64,000 bases of DNA from Actinoallomurus sp050942425 (GTDB taxonomy: Bacteria > Actinomycetota > Actinomycetes > Streptosporangiales > Streptosporangiaceae): assembly GCF_050942425.1 (NCBI RefSeq), contig NZ_CP192063.1, positions 3,286,001-3,350,000 on the forward strand. The letters are read 5' to 3'. The translations under genes and the position numbers were made by a program. Under the pieces are notes generated by a model, which saw nothing but the letters and a program-made list of their open reading frames with translations, was not told where the DNA came from and did no database searches. Numbering within the stretch: position 1 is the first letter of the stretch; each line of letters begins with the position of its first letter. Positions 16,346-25,336 of the stretch are shown here, piece after piece.

Positions 16346-17026
16346 GTGGTGAATCTTGATCTGATCAACGACGTGCCTGAGGGGCTGACTCTGAGAGCCC
16401 GGTCCTTCGTCAGCGCCCACGGCATCAAGGTCGATGTCCGGCCGGTCGAAGACCACAGGCAGTGGTGGCTTGAGCGAGAGATCCCGGCGGCGGTGATCGA
16501 CCGAATGGCGGCGTATCAGGAGCGATGGGGCGGGCTCCTCTTGCCGCCCGCATCGAAGTACGACGGAGGCCCCAAATACTTCAATCCTGACGTGCCAGAA
16601 GGCTCATCCTCTGAAGGGTGGTGGTTCGAAGCAGGGCTGCAGCGGACCGCGGTCCCCTATGCATTCATGATCGGGCCCTCTGGCGAGTTCGGCATCCATG
16701 GGGATCGGTGGACGCCCCTTCATGCGACCGTCGAGGGATGGGTGGAGTCGCTCGCGCTGGCCCGCCACGCATCCATGTGGGCGAAGCAGATCACGAAGGT
16801 CACCGGCGATGATGTCGATGGCGTTGTGCTGGACGCCTACGAGCCGGTGCGAGAGGTGATGGGGTTGGCGGACACCTGGTGGCGGGGAACCGACTCGTTG
16901 GTGGCGATCTATTCGGGAGAGGCCGAGTGTCTCTCCTTTCCCAGGGCGCGCACCGCGTTCATCTACTCCGGTCTTGACGAGTGGGGCCTACGCGGGGGAG
17001 TCGAGGACCGTGATAGCACTGGCTGA
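16346..17026 (+). CDS. Protein of unknown function, tryptophan-rich
   Basis: 226 residues starting at tandem GTG codons (16346 or 16349). I do not recognise a family. The sequence is acidic and Trp-rich (QWWLEREIP, GWWFEAGLQRT, TWWRGTDSL), has no signal peptide or membrane segment, and reads like a cytoplasmic SMI1/SUKH-type protein, although no diagnostic motif supports that. Codon use is less GC-biased than in the neighbours (for example AAA TAC TTC AAT CCT), hinting at acquisition. It stands alone, behind the rib-hisG terminator and in front of a kinase-like gene. Confidence 0.65.
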   Translation: MVNLDLINDVPEGLTLRARSFVSAHGIKVDVRPVEDHRQWWLEREIPAAVIDRMAAYQERWGGLLLPPASKYDGGPKYFNPDVPEGSSSEGWWFEAGLQRTAVPYAFMIGPSGEFGIHGDRWTPLHATVEGWVESLALARHASMWAKQITKVTGDDVDGVVLDAYEPVREVMGLADTWWRGTDSLVAIYSGEAECLSFPRARTAFIYSGLDEWGLRGGVEDRDSTG

Positions 17027-17089
17027 GACGCGCACGGCCGCGATCGCTCCCGAGCCGATGGTGGCCGCGTTGGGTAACACGGGGGATGA

Positions 17090-17749
17090 GTGAGACCTGA
17101 TCAATATGACGAGGCCGCTGACGCTGCGGCGCTGCGTGCACGACTGCGGCACGTCTACTGGATCGGCGGTGGCAGCGGCGCGGGCAAGTCGACGATCACC
17201 CGGCGCATCGCTTCCCGGCACGGCCTGCACGTGTACTCGACCGACGAGACGATGGCGGACCACGCCGGCCGCAGCACGCCCGCGGACGCCCCGTACCTGA
17301 GCAGGTTCATGACCATGGACATGGACGAGCGCTGGGTGAACCGGTCTCCGGAGATCATGCTCGAGACCTTCCACTGGTTCCGGGGCGAGGGCTTCGGCCT
17401 GATCGTCGAAGACCTGCTGCGCCTGCCGGCGGAGACCGGCGTCGTCGTCGAGGGCTTCCGGCTGCTGCCGCATCTCGTCAAGCCGCTGCTCGCCGCGCAG
17501 GACCACGCGGTCTGGCTCCTCCCGACCCCAGAGTTCCGCCGGACGGCGTTCGACGGCCGTGGCTGGGAGATCCCCCGCAAGACCAGCAACCCGGAGCTGG
17601 CCCGGCACAACCTGCTCGAGCGCGACCGGATGTTCACGGACCGCCTCTTCGAGGAGACGAAGCGCCTCGAACTGCCCGTCATCGAGGTCGACACCGCGAT
17701 GAACGAAGCCGAGCTGGTCGGCCGAGTGACGCGGGCGTTCGGACTTTAG
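17090..17749 (+). CDS. P-loop NTPase, small-molecule kinase-like
   Basis: 219 residues with a Walker A loop GGGSGAGKST (residues 26-35) near the N-terminus, like nucleoside or shikimate kinase-type P-loop proteins, then STDETMADH and a basic region RKTSNPELARHNLLERDR that may serve as a lid. No transmembrane segment. GTG 17090 follows GGGGGATGA. The substrate is unknown. Family members are often found singly in actinomycete genomes. Confidence 0.75.
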   Translation: MRPDQYDEAADAAALRARLRHVYWIGGGSGAGKSTITRRIASRHGLHVYSTDETMADHAGRSTPADAPYLSRFMTMDMDERWVNRSPEIMLETFHWFRGEGFGLIVEDLLRLPAETGVVVEGFRLLPHLVKPLLAAQDHAVWLLPTPEFRRTAFDGRGWEIPRKTSNPELARHNLLERDRMFTDRLFEETKRLELPVIEVDTAMNEAELVGRVTRAFGL

Positions 17750-17922
17750 ACCCGGGGGCGGACGTGCCGGCGCATCCGGGTATCGACGTCACCCTCGCCC
17801 TTTCCACGAGGCGACGCCTTACTGGCCGGTAGAACCACTTTGGTCAGTTCGTCCGGTAGGTGGTCGCCGCCGTCGCGGTCATCGGCCGCTGAGCCCGACC
17901 GCGGCGCACCATGTGACCGCCC

Positions 17923-17938
17923 GGACGCGTACGCGTCC
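17923..17938. promoter_or_regulatory. Perfect 16-bp palindrome downstream of the response-regulator gene
   Basis: GGACGCGTACGCGTCC lies four bases beyond the regulator's stop codon. With no loop it is an unlikely terminator and could be a protein-binding site. The rest of the 192-bp gap (17750-17941) shows nothing else clear. Confidence 0.35.
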
Positions 17939-17941
17939 CGA

Positions 17942-18577
17942 TCAGCGGCGGATGAGGCCGAGGTCGGTGGCGACGGCAACGGCGGAGGTGCGGGATTCGA
18001 CACCGAGCTTGGCGTAGACATGGGCCAGGTGGGACTTGACGGTGCCCTCGGTGAGGTGGAGCCGTCGACCGATCGCCTGGTTGGACAGGCCGTCCGCGAC
18101 GAGGGCCAAGACCTCGGTCTCGCGTCGGGTCAGGGCGGTCGCCGGGCTGCGCAACCGGTTCATGAGCCGGCCGGCGACGGAGGGGGCCAGCATGGTGCGG
18201 CCTGCCGCGGCGGTACGTACGGCGGCGGCGAGTTCCTCGGGCGGAGCGTCCTTGAGAAGGTAGCCGGTGGCGCCCGCCTCGATGGCGGCCAGAGCGTCGG
18301 CGTCGGTGTCGTAGGTCGTGACGATCAGGACACGGGGGGCTCCGAGACGGGCGGTGATGGCGGCGGTCGCCTGCGCGCCGCTCATTCCCCGGCCGAACTG
18401 CAGGTCCATCAGGACGACGTCCACATCGCCGTCGGCGGCGCGGGCGACGGCCTCCTCCGCGGTGGCCGCCTCCGCCACCACCGTGATACCGGGCTCGGTC
18501 TCCAGCACGGCGCGTAGCCCGGCCCGTACCACCGGGTGGTCGTCGGCCAGCAGCAGGCGGATGGTGGCGTCGGTCAT
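17942..18577 (-). CDS. NarL/LuxR-family response regulator
   Basis: 211 residues. The receiver domain has the acidic pair D12/D13, phosphorylation site D58 in VVLMDLQFG and the conserved lysine in YLLKDAP. The C-terminal LuxR helix-turn-helix (ALTRRETEVLALVADGLSNQ, ending VKSHLAHVYAKLG) occupies about 145-211. Its ATG overlaps the stop of the upstream kinase gene (ATGA at 18574-18577), so the pair is co-translated. The likely target is the divergent ABC transporter at 19964, whose promoter region carries an inverted repeat. Confidence 0.93.
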   Translation of the reverse strand: MTDATIRLLLADDHPVVRAGLRAVLETEPGITVVAEAATAEEAVARAADGDVDVVLMDLQFGRGMSGAQATAAITARLGAPRVLIVTTYDTDADALAAIEAGATGYLLKDAPPEELAAAVRTAAAGRTMLAPSVAGRLMNRLRSPATALTRRETEVLALVADGLSNQAIGRRLHLTEGTVKSHLAHVYAKLGVESRTSAVAVATDLGLIRR

Positions 18578-19794
18578 GGGTTCGCCTCGGCCTCGGGGGC
18601 GGCGGTCCGGGGGAGGGCGAACCGGGCGGTCAGGGCGGTGCCGTTCCCGGGGGTGGACTCGATCGTGAGGATGCCGTCGAGAGCGCGCACTCGGGCACGC
18701 ATGGCCGCGAGCCCGAAGCCACCGCCCTCCGGATGGGGGACGGGCGGCCGGTCCGGGTCGAAGCCGACGCCGTCGTCGACGATGTCCACGGTGACGTGGT
18801 TCCCGAGGTAGCCCAAGGTGACCTCGGCGGTGACGGCGTCGGCATGCTGGACGACGTTGGCGAGGGCGGACTGGGCCACGCGGAGCAGGGCGACCTCGTG
18901 CGCGGTCGGCAGGGGCACCAGGTCGCCGGCCAGGTGGAAGCGCGCGGTGAGCGGATGGCGGGTGGAGGTGGTGGCGCACAGTCGCTCCAGCGCGTCGGCC
19001 AGCGTGGTGCCCTCCAGCACGGGCGGGGCGAGGGCGGCGACGAAGCGGCGGGCCTCGGCGAGGTTGTCCACTGCGGCCTGACGGGCCTGACCCACGTAGC
19101 GGGCGGCGGCGCCGGGCCGGTCGGGAAGGGCCCGTTCGGTGGCGCGCAGGAGGAGCTGGATGCTGGACAGTCCCTGGGCGAGGGTGTCATGGATCTCTCG
19201 GGCCAGGCGCTCGCGCTCGGCCAGCACCCCGGCGGTGTGCTGGGCGGCGGCCAGATCGGCGCGGGTGGCGGTGAGCTCCTCGATCAGCCTCCGGCGGCGT
19301 TCGCCCTCCCGGTACAGGGCCTGATACCCCCACACGACCGCGACCGCCACGGCGGCGCCGAGGGCCGGGCCGATCGCGGCGGCCGGTGTGAAGGTGCCCT
19401 GGTGGGCGGCGAAGGCCGTGATCGCCGCGAGCGCGGTGGCGATCACCGTGGCGAGGCCGGCACCGCGGGGCAGCAGGTGCAACTGCAGGAAGTACAAGGG
19501 AAAGGCGACCCACACCGCGTCGGCGGACAGCGTCAGCAGCACCAACCATACGACTCCCACGGCGCCGAGCCACAACATCGCCGCCGTGCGGGATCGCCGG
19601 ACACGGGGCAGGACCGGCCCGGCCGCGTACACCAGTCCCAGCGCCGCGGCCGCCGCCACGACAGGGGCGGCATGCGGCCCGCCGCCGGCCACGGCCCGGG
19701 CGGCGGCGAGGGCGAGCAGGCCGGCGACCAGGAGGTGCAGGCACCAGGTCAGGGCCCGGATGGTGAGGGCCAAGGTGGGCGCGGTGCTGTTCAC
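18574..19794 (-). CDS. NarL-type sensor histidine kinase
   Basis: 406 residues starting at GTG. About five or six hydrophobic segments make up residues 10-160, with little extracellular sequence, followed by a HisKA_3 dimerisation segment LAERERLAREIHDTLAQGLS (phospho-His H202) and an HATPase_c domain with DDGVGFD and GFGLAAMRARV. Such membrane-buried sensors often detect membrane stress or antimicrobial compounds. It forms one operon with the response regulator and is divergent from an FtsX-type ABC transporter, the usual layout for such detoxification modules. Confidence 0.93.
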   Translation of the reverse strand: MNSTAPTLALTIRALTWCLHLLVAGLLALAAARAVAGGGPHAAPVVAAAAALGLVYAAGPVLPRVRRSRTAAMLWLGAVGVVWLVLLTLSADAVWVAFPLYFLQLHLLPRGAGLATVIATALAAITAFAAHQGTFTPAAAIGPALGAAVAVAVVWGYQALYREGERRRRLIEELTATRADLAAAQHTAGVLAERERLAREIHDTLAQGLSSIQLLLRATERALPDRPGAAARYVGQARQAAVDNLAEARRFVAALAPPVLEGTTLADALERLCATTSTRHPLTARFHLAGDLVPLPTAHEVALLRVAQSALANVVQHADAVTAEVTLGYLGNHVTVDIVDDGVGFDPDRPPVPHPEGGGFGLAAMRARVRALDGILTIESTPGNGTALTARFALPRTAAPEAEANP

Positions 19795-19914
19795 GATCTG
19801 TCCAGCCTAGAAGCCGAGGCCCATGGGTGCCTCCATCGAAAGTTAGAACCCGTCCGCCACCCTTCGGGCCGGGAAGTCCCGTCCTGGGCCGGATGCCGTG
19901 GCCGGGCGGGGCGG

Positions 19915-19945
19915 CGACGGTGGAGGTGTACCGCTTCCACCGTCG
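19915..19945. promoter_or_regulatory. Candidate response-regulator binding site
   Basis: A perfect 10-bp inverted repeat, CGACGGTGGA (19915-19924) and TCCACCGTCG (19936-19945), lies between the kinase gene and the ABC permease, 18 bases before the permease start. It could be an operator or a hairpin in the leader. Confidence 0.5.
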
Positions 19946-19963
19946 AAAGGGCAGGTCCAAGCC

Positions 19964-21052
19964 GTGTTCGTGGCCTGGAGAGACCTGAGGTTCGCCAAGG
20001 GGCGCTTCGCCCTGATGGGGACCGTCATCGTGCTGATCACCGTGCTGGTCGGGCTGCTGTCCGGGCTGACCGCCGGCCTGGGCAGGCAGAACATCTCCGC
20101 GATCAGCAATCTGCCCGCGGACAGGATCGCCTTCGGCGCGCCCGGCGGTGGACAGGGCCTGTCGTACTCGAACTCCACCGTCGCCGCGCGGCAGTGGCGG
20201 CAGTGGGCCCAGACGCCCGGCGTGACCAGCGCGGAGCCGCTGGGCATCACCGTGACGCGGGCCGTCGCCGGAGACAGGAGCGTCGGCGTCTCGGCCTTCG
20301 GCGTGCGGCCCGGCTCCGCACTCGCGCCGGACGGCGACCGGATCGACGAACGCTCGGTGGTGGTCTCCACGTCCGCCGCCGAGGACCTCGGTGTACGGCC
20401 CGGAGGCACCCTCACGCTCGCCGGGCGGACACTGACCGTCGCCGCCGTGCGGGGGGACGCGCACTTCAGCCACACTCCGGTCGTCTGGACCAGCCTGGAC
20501 ACCTGGCGGAAGACCGCACCGCCCACCCGTTCCACGGACGGGCCGACGGCCACCGTCATCGCCCTGAAGACCACCACGCGCACCCACGTGAAGGCCGCCG
20601 ACACAGCGGCGGGCACCAGGACGGTGTCCAAGGGCGACTCGCTGACCGCGATCGGCTCCTACACCTCCGAGAACGGCTCCTTGCAACTGATGCGCGGCTT
20701 CCTGTTCGCCATCTCCGCGCTCGTCATCGGCGCCTTCTTCACCGTATGGACCATCCAGCGCAGCGCCGACGTCGCGATCCTCAAGGCGCTGGGCACCTCC
20801 ACCGCCTACCTCCTGCGTGACGCCCTCGGCCAAGCCATCGCCGTGCTGACCGGCGGCACCCTCGTCGGTACCGCCATCGCCGTCGCCCTCGGCGCCGTCG
20901 TGGCGGGCTCGGCCGTGCCGTTCATCCTCACTCCGGCGACCATCCTTCTCCCCGCGACCGTGATGATCCTCCTCGGTGCGCTCGGGGCCGCCTTGTCCGT
21001 CCGCCGCATCACCTCAGTCGACCCGCTGACCGCCCTGGGGAGCGCCCGTTGA
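19964..21052 (+). CDS. FtsX-like ABC transporter permease
   Basis: 362 residues. One N-terminal membrane helix (GTVIVLITVLVGLLSGLTAG), a large extracytoplasmic domain, then three C-terminal helices typical of FtsX/DevC permeases, with a VWTIQRSADVAILKALGTS coupling segment. I chose GTG 19964; a GTG six bases further on is equally possible, and the upstream frame is not. It partners with the ATPase whose TTG start overlaps this stop codon. The transporter may export a lipophilic or toxic compound, as inferred from the adjacent two-component system. Confidence 0.85.
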   Translation: MFVAWRDLRFAKGRFALMGTVIVLITVLVGLLSGLTAGLGRQNISAISNLPADRIAFGAPGGGQGLSYSNSTVAARQWRQWAQTPGVTSAEPLGITVTRAVAGDRSVGVSAFGVRPGSALAPDGDRIDERSVVVSTSAAEDLGVRPGGTLTLAGRTLTVAAVRGDAHFSHTPVVWTSLDTWRKTAPPTRSTDGPTATVIALKTTTRTHVKAADTAAGTRTVSKGDSLTAIGSYTSENGSLQLMRGFLFAISALVIGAFFTVWTIQRSADVAILKALGTSTAYLLRDALGQAIAVLTGGTLVGTAIAVALGAVVAGSAVPFILTPATILLPATVMILLGALGAALSVRRITSVDPLTALGSAR

Positions 21053-21729
21053 GCCTCACACTGACCGACATCACCCTCACCTACCCTGACGGCGACGGTC
21101 GCCTGACCGCCCTGGACCACGTCGACCTGGAGGTGCCCAAGGGCGGCCTCACCGCCCTGGTCGGCCCCTCCGGCTCCGGCAAGTCCAGCCTGCTGGCCGT
21201 CGCCGCGACCCTCATCACCCCCGACGCCGGCACCGTCACCATCGACGGCATCGTCACCACCGGGCTGACCCGCGGCGAACTGACCGCCGTGCGGCGCCAC
21301 AAGATCGGCATCGTCTTCCAGCAGCCGAACCTGCTCCCGTCGCTCACCGCCGCCGAACAGCTCCAGGTCATGGCCCGGATCGACGGTCGCTCCCCGGCCA
21401 GAGCCCGGCTCCGGGCGATGGAACTGCTCGACGCGGTCGGCCTGGCGGACCAGGCCGACCGCCGCCCCCACCGGCTGTCCGGCGGTCAGCGTCAGCGGGT
21501 CAACATCGCCCGTGCCCTGATGAACGATCCCACTGTCCTCCTGGTCGACGAACCCACCAGCGCCCTCGACCATGAACGCGGCGCCGCGATCATCGATCTG
21601 ATCACCCGTCTCACCCGCCAACGGGCCACCGCGACCGTCCTGGTCACCCACGACCGTGCCCACCTCGCCGTCGCCGACCGGGTCGCCGAAGTCCACGACG
21701 GACGCCTCCAGATCCCGGCGGCCCACTGA
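21049..21729 (+). CDS. ABC transporter ATP-binding protein (MacB/LolD type)
   Basis: 226 residues with Walker A GPSGSGKSS, Q-loop FQQPNLLPSL, signature LSGGQRQR and Walker B VLLVDEPTSALD, then the H-loop VTHD. The start is a TTG at 21049 inside the permease stop (TTGA), so translation is coupled. Together with the preceding permease it makes a two-gene transporter probably under the divergent two-component system. Confidence 0.92.
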   Translation: MSLTLTDITLTYPDGDGRLTALDHVDLEVPKGGLTALVGPSGSGKSSLLAVAATLITPDAGTVTIDGIVTTGLTRGELTAVRRHKIGIVFQQPNLLPSLTAAEQLQVMARIDGRSPARARLRAMELLDAVGLADQADRRPHRLSGGQRQRVNIARALMNDPTVLLVDEPTSALDHERGAAIIDLITRLTRQRATATVLVTHDRAHLAVADRVAEVHDGRLQIPAAH

Positions 21730-21774
21730 GGCCCGATCCAGGCGATCCAGCCACGGCGAGCGGGCCGCACGGCT

Positions 21775-21800
21775 CGACCGAAAGGTCCGTGGACCGGTCG
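21775..21800. terminator. Hairpin between two convergent ABC operons
   Basis: An outer CGACC/GGTCG stem encloses an inner GGTCC-GT-GGACC stem. It lies midway between the convergent ATPase and permease genes. Confidence 0.5.
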
Positions 21801-21804
21801 ACGC

Positions 21805-23595
21805 TCACGTTGCTTCGGCGCTGAGGGTCTGTGCGACGGATCTGCGGGCTGCGAGGCGGGCGGGTACGGCGGTGAGTGCGGCTGTTGCCGGTAGGGCGGC
21901 GAGTGCGGTGGTGAACAGCAGCCATGCGGGCGGCCAGACCACGTTTCCGGCGCTGAAGGGCAGACACAGGACGATGCCCATGGGAATGCCGGCGAGGGCG
22001 CCGGGCAGCGTCGGAAGTAGTTGCGCGGTGGACAGTCCGGCGGTGATCTGTCCGGGGGTGGCGCCGAGGGTGCGTGCGATGGCCATGGTGGGGCGGGCTT
22101 CCTGCGCTGTGGTCCACGTGATGGTGATGGTGTTGATGACGGCGAGGATGATCAGCGCGGCGGTGACGGCCAGCATCATGTGGCGTCCTTGGTCGGCCTT
22201 CAGATTGGTCAGGCTGGAAGAACCGTCCAGGCCGTAGCCCCTGGCGGGCTGGACGTATTGAATCAGCAGGGCGGTGATCGTGGTCAGTGTGGCCGTCATG
22301 TTGCAGGCGTGCAGGAACGCGCGGCCGGGTCGGCGGGCGATCAGTCGTAGCCCGAGCAGGAGTGGGGTCGGCAGCAGCGCGGAGATTCTGGTCAGGTGGG
22401 CTCGGTGCTGGGGCTGGTGGGCGGTGTCGGCGAGTGCGGCGATGGTTTCGGTGCGCAGTGCCCGGATGGTCGGGCCGAGGGTGGTGAGGGCCGCCACGGC
22501 CAGGGCGATGACGGTCGTGACGGCGATGGTGGTGCCGGTCGGTCCGGTGGCGGCGGTGATCAGGCTGGCGGTGGGGTTGATGATGGCGGGCTCGGCGAGC
22601 CGAGCGACCGTCAGCCCGAGCGCGTCGGCGATCAGTCCCAGGGGCAGGTATTCGGCGAGCAGGACGGCGGCGATGAGGCCGGGTGTGGCGCCGACGGCCT
22701 TGAGCAGTCCCACCCGGCGGGTCTGCTTGGCGGCGCGTCCCGCGGCCAGAGTGGCCACGCCGGCGATGGCCAGGAAGCAGAGCAGCCAGCTGCCGATGAC
22801 CAGGATCGGCTGGCTGTCCTTGAGCATGACGGAGTCCTGGGTGGCCATGAACTGCCAGGTGACGAAGTGCGTGGTGGTCTGGTCGGGATCCACGGACGCC
22901 CTGTGTGAGTCCAGGAACGCTTGGGTCGCGGCGGGGTCGCGCAGCTTCAGGTAGATGGCGGAGGTCACCGACAGTTTCGCGGAGACCAGCGTCCGAGTGT
23001 CCGGCTCGCTCAGCCAGACCAGACCGCTGTTGTCGCTCGGTCCCTCGGCCCCCATCTGCGCGAACGGGTAGACGGTGTAAGCCGCGGTCACGGCGATTCC
23101 GGCGATCGGAAGCGAGCGGCCGGCGACGGTGACGTGGTCGCCGACGTGGACGCCCAGAGCGTTGGCGAAGCCGCGTTCGATCACGACGCCTCCGGGGCGT
23201 ACCCAGGTGCCCGAGGTCACCAAGGGGCGGTCGATCGGGCCCGGTGTCGCGTCGGCGCCTTGTACCACCACGTTCGACGTGGCGCCGTGCGCCGTGAGGG
23301 TCGTAGAGAACTGGCGGTACGGTCCGCTGTGGGCGACGACTTCGGGAGCGTGTGCCAACGAGGTCAGGGCCGAGGTCGCGGTCCGGTCGGTGCCAGGGGA
23401 GAACGCCACGAAGTCCGGACCGGCGGTGGCCGCACGGGTATGCCGGTAGAGCGTGTCGGTCGCGCCGTGCAGTGACATGCCCAGGCTCAGCATGGCGGTG
23501 GCGGCGGTTATCGAGATCACGAGCATCACCGCCTGGGCGGGATGTCGGCGCACGTCGGCCAGGACGAGGCGGAACACGAGCAGGATGCGGCCCAC
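21805..23595 (-). CDS. FtsX-like ABC transporter permease (MacB-type, two-module)
   Basis: 596 residues from a GTG start. An N-terminal membrane helix (AVMLVISITAATAMLSLG) and extracytoplasmic domain precede a first three-helix FtsX core (about 270-400). A second set of helices (about 440-580) ends in a LAARRSVAQTLSAEA tail. It is shorter than the roughly 800-residue two-module permeases but has the same plan. It is preceded on the same strand by its ATPase, 5 bp away. This is a paralogous transporter pair pointing toward the first, with no local two-component system of its own. Confidence 0.85.
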   Translation of the reverse strand: MGRILLVFRLVLADVRRHPAQAVMLVISITAATAMLSLGMSLHGATDTLYRHTRAATAGPDFVAFSPGTDRTATSALTSLAHAPEVVAHSGPYRQFSTTLTAHGATSNVVVQGADATPGPIDRPLVTSGTWVRPGGVVIERGFANALGVHVGDHVTVAGRSLPIAGIAVTAAYTVYPFAQMGAEGPSDNSGLVWLSEPDTRTLVSAKLSVTSAIYLKLRDPAATQAFLDSHRASVDPDQTTTHFVTWQFMATQDSVMLKDSQPILVIGSWLLCFLAIAGVATLAAGRAAKQTRRVGLLKAVGATPGLIAAVLLAEYLPLGLIADALGLTVARLAEPAIINPTASLITAATGPTGTTIAVTTVIALAVAALTTLGPTIRALRTETIAALADTAHQPQHRAHLTRISALLPTPLLLGLRLIARRPGRAFLHACNMTATLTTITALLIQYVQPARGYGLDGSSSLTNLKADQGRHMMLAVTAALIILAVINTITITWTTAQEARPTMAIARTLGATPGQITAGLSTAQLLPTLPGALAGIPMGIVLCLPFSAGNVVWPPAWLLFTTALAALPATAALTAVPARLAARRSVAQTLSAEAT

Positions 23596-23600
23596 GGCCT

Positions 23601-24338
23601 TCAGCCCTCCAGTCCGAACAGGTCGCTGAGCCGCCTGGTGCCGCCTGCCGGTCGGATGTCGTCGACCAACACTCCGTCGCGCATCGAGACCAGCCGGTCC
23701 GCGATGGCCGCGACCCGCTCGTCATGCGTGACGACCACGAGGGTCTGGCCCGCGGCACGCAGGTCCGCGAAGAGCCGCAGCACATCGAGCGTCGCCGCGG
23801 TGTCCAGGTTCCCGGTCGGCTCGTCGGCCAACAGGACCAGCGGTTCGTTGGCCATGGCGCGGGCGATGGCCACCCGCTGACGCTGGCCCCCCGACAGCTG
23901 CCAGGGCAGATGCCGGCCGCGGTCGGCGAGCCCGAACCGCTCCAGCAGAAAGGCCGCGCGGCGCCTGGCCGCGCGCGCCGAGCGCCCGGCCAAGAGCACG
24001 GGCAGCTCCACGTTCTCCGCCGCCGACAGCTCCTCCACCAGATGGAATGCCTGGAAGACGAACCCCACCGACCGGCGCCGCAGCCGGGCCAGGCCCCGCT
24101 CGTTCACGGTGTCGATGCGCCGGCCGGCCAGCCACACCTGCCCATCGGTGGGCCGCTCGAGGCCTCCCAGCAGGTGCAGCAGTGTGGACTTCCCGCAGCC
24201 GCTGGGCCCCATCACCGCCAGCATCTGTCCCGCCCGTACGTCCAGGTCGACTCCACCGACCGCGCGAACCAGACTCTGCCCCTGGCCATGCTCCTTGAAC
24301 AGGCCACGGACCTGCAGCACACCGCCCAACTCGTTCAT
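23601..24338 (-). CDS. ABC transporter ATP-binding protein (MacB/LolD type)
   Basis: 245 residues with Walker A GPSGCGKST, FQAFHLVEELSAAENVELPV, signature LSGGQRQR, Walker B VLLADEPTGNLD and H-loop VTHD. It is the usual partner of FtsX-type permeases and the first gene of a two-gene minus-strand operon. CAAGG lies close before the ATG and GGGAGG further up. A 12+12 inverted repeat just upstream is a good candidate operator. Confidence 0.92.
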   Translation of the reverse strand: MNELGGVLQVRGLFKEHGQGQSLVRAVGGVDLDVRAGQMLAVMGPSGCGKSTLLHLLGGLERPTDGQVWLAGRRIDTVNERGLARLRRRSVGFVFQAFHLVEELSAAENVELPVLLAGRSARAARRRAAFLLERFGLADRGRHLPWQLSGGQRQRVAIARAMANEPLVLLADEPTGNLDTAATLDVLRLFADLRAAGQTLVVVTHDERVAAIADRLVSMRDGVLVDDIRPAGGTRRLSDLFGLEG

Positions 24339-24355
24339 GCGCCTTGCACGCCTCC

Positions 24356-24384
24356 CTAACGGCTAGCTAATAGATAGCGGTTAG
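24356..24384. promoter_or_regulatory. Candidate operator of the second ABC operon
   Basis: CTAACGGCTAGC (24356-24367) and GATAGCGGTTAG (24373-24384) form an inverted repeat with 10 of 12 positions paired and a 5-base spacer, 18 bases upstream of the ATPase start. The locally AT-rich, TetR-like layout suggests repression by an unlinked regulator. Confidence 0.5.
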
Positions 24385-24523
24385 CCAGTATGAGCGTCAA
24401 ACGGAGTCCGCTGATTTCTCAACAATCGACCACAGAGAGTGTTCACGTGCGTACGCTAAGGAGCGCTCCACTGTTACCGGGCGAATAGGGCGCTCACCAT
24501 TTCGTACGAAGGGACGCGGGCCG

Positions 24524-25336
24524 ATGAGCGGAAATCGGATGACGGCGCGGGTGTTCGTCGCCAAGGAGCTTCGCCGCGCTCGCGAGGCGAAGGGGCTGAC
24601 GCGGGCGGCCGTGGCGAAATCCCTCTACGTCTCGGACTCCCTGGTCGCCTCGTGGGAGACCTCCCGGATCCTGCCGCGGCCGGAGCACCTCGAGCGTCTC
24701 CTGCCGATCCTGGGCCTGGGCGACATCCTGGTCCGCGTCATCGACGAACTCGTCGCCGGGGAGGTCCCGCCCGAGTGGCTGGACAAGTGGCTCGCGGTCG
24801 AACGCCGGGCCACCTCGCTGCTGTCGTTCCAGTCGACCGTCGTCCCTGGTCTACTGCAGAACGAGGACTACGCACGTGCGGTGCTGCGGGCGGGTCCGTA
24901 CGACATCGCTGACCTGGACGACATGGTGGCCGCGCGGCTGGACCGCCAGAAGATCCTCACCCGGGAGGACTCCCCGCCCGTCCTCGTCGCCGTCATTGCC
25001 GAGAGCGTGCTCGGCCAGAACGTCGGCGGAGCCAAGGTCATGGCCGATCAGCTCCTGCACCTTGCGACCATCGCCGAGCGGGAGAACGTGCTCGTCCAGA
25101 TCGTTCCGGCGAGCGCCGAGACGTGCGCCGGGTTCACCGGTCCTTTCGCGATCGCGACCCTCGACGGCGGCACAGAGCTGGCATACGTTGACAGTCAGCT
25201 CAGCGGAGAGGTGGTCGAGCGCCAACACGAGGTGGCAACGCTGCGGCGTATGTTCGAAGTGTTCCGGGCGGACGCCCTCCCAAGGCGGCAGTCGATCGAG
25301 CTCATCCGGAGGAAGTCGGAGCAATGGACGACCTGA
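24524..25336 (+). CDS. XRE-family regulator with DUF5753 domain
   Basis: 270 residues. The N-terminal helix-turn-helix (residues about 10-65, LRRAREAKGLTRAAVAKSLY then VSDSLVASWETSRILPRPEH) is followed by the large DUF5753 domain (about 90-265) with FQSTVVPGLLQNEDYARAVL, the standard pattern of WhiJ-like regulators in actinomycetes. These are normally paired with a small DUF397 protein, and such a gene overlaps the 3' end here. Known members influence development and antibiotic production; the target is unknown. Confidence 0.92.
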   Translation: MSGNRMTARVFVAKELRRAREAKGLTRAAVAKSLYVSDSLVASWETSRILPRPEHLERLLPILGLGDILVRVIDELVAGEVPPEWLDKWLAVERRATSLLSFQSTVVPGLLQNEDYARAVLRAGPYDIADLDDMVAARLDRQKILTREDSPPVLVAVIAESVLGQNVGGAKVMADQLLHLATIAERENVLVQIVPASAETCAGFTGPFAIATLDGGTELAYVDSQLSGEVVERQHEVATLRRMFEVFRADALPRRQSIELIRRKSEQWTT

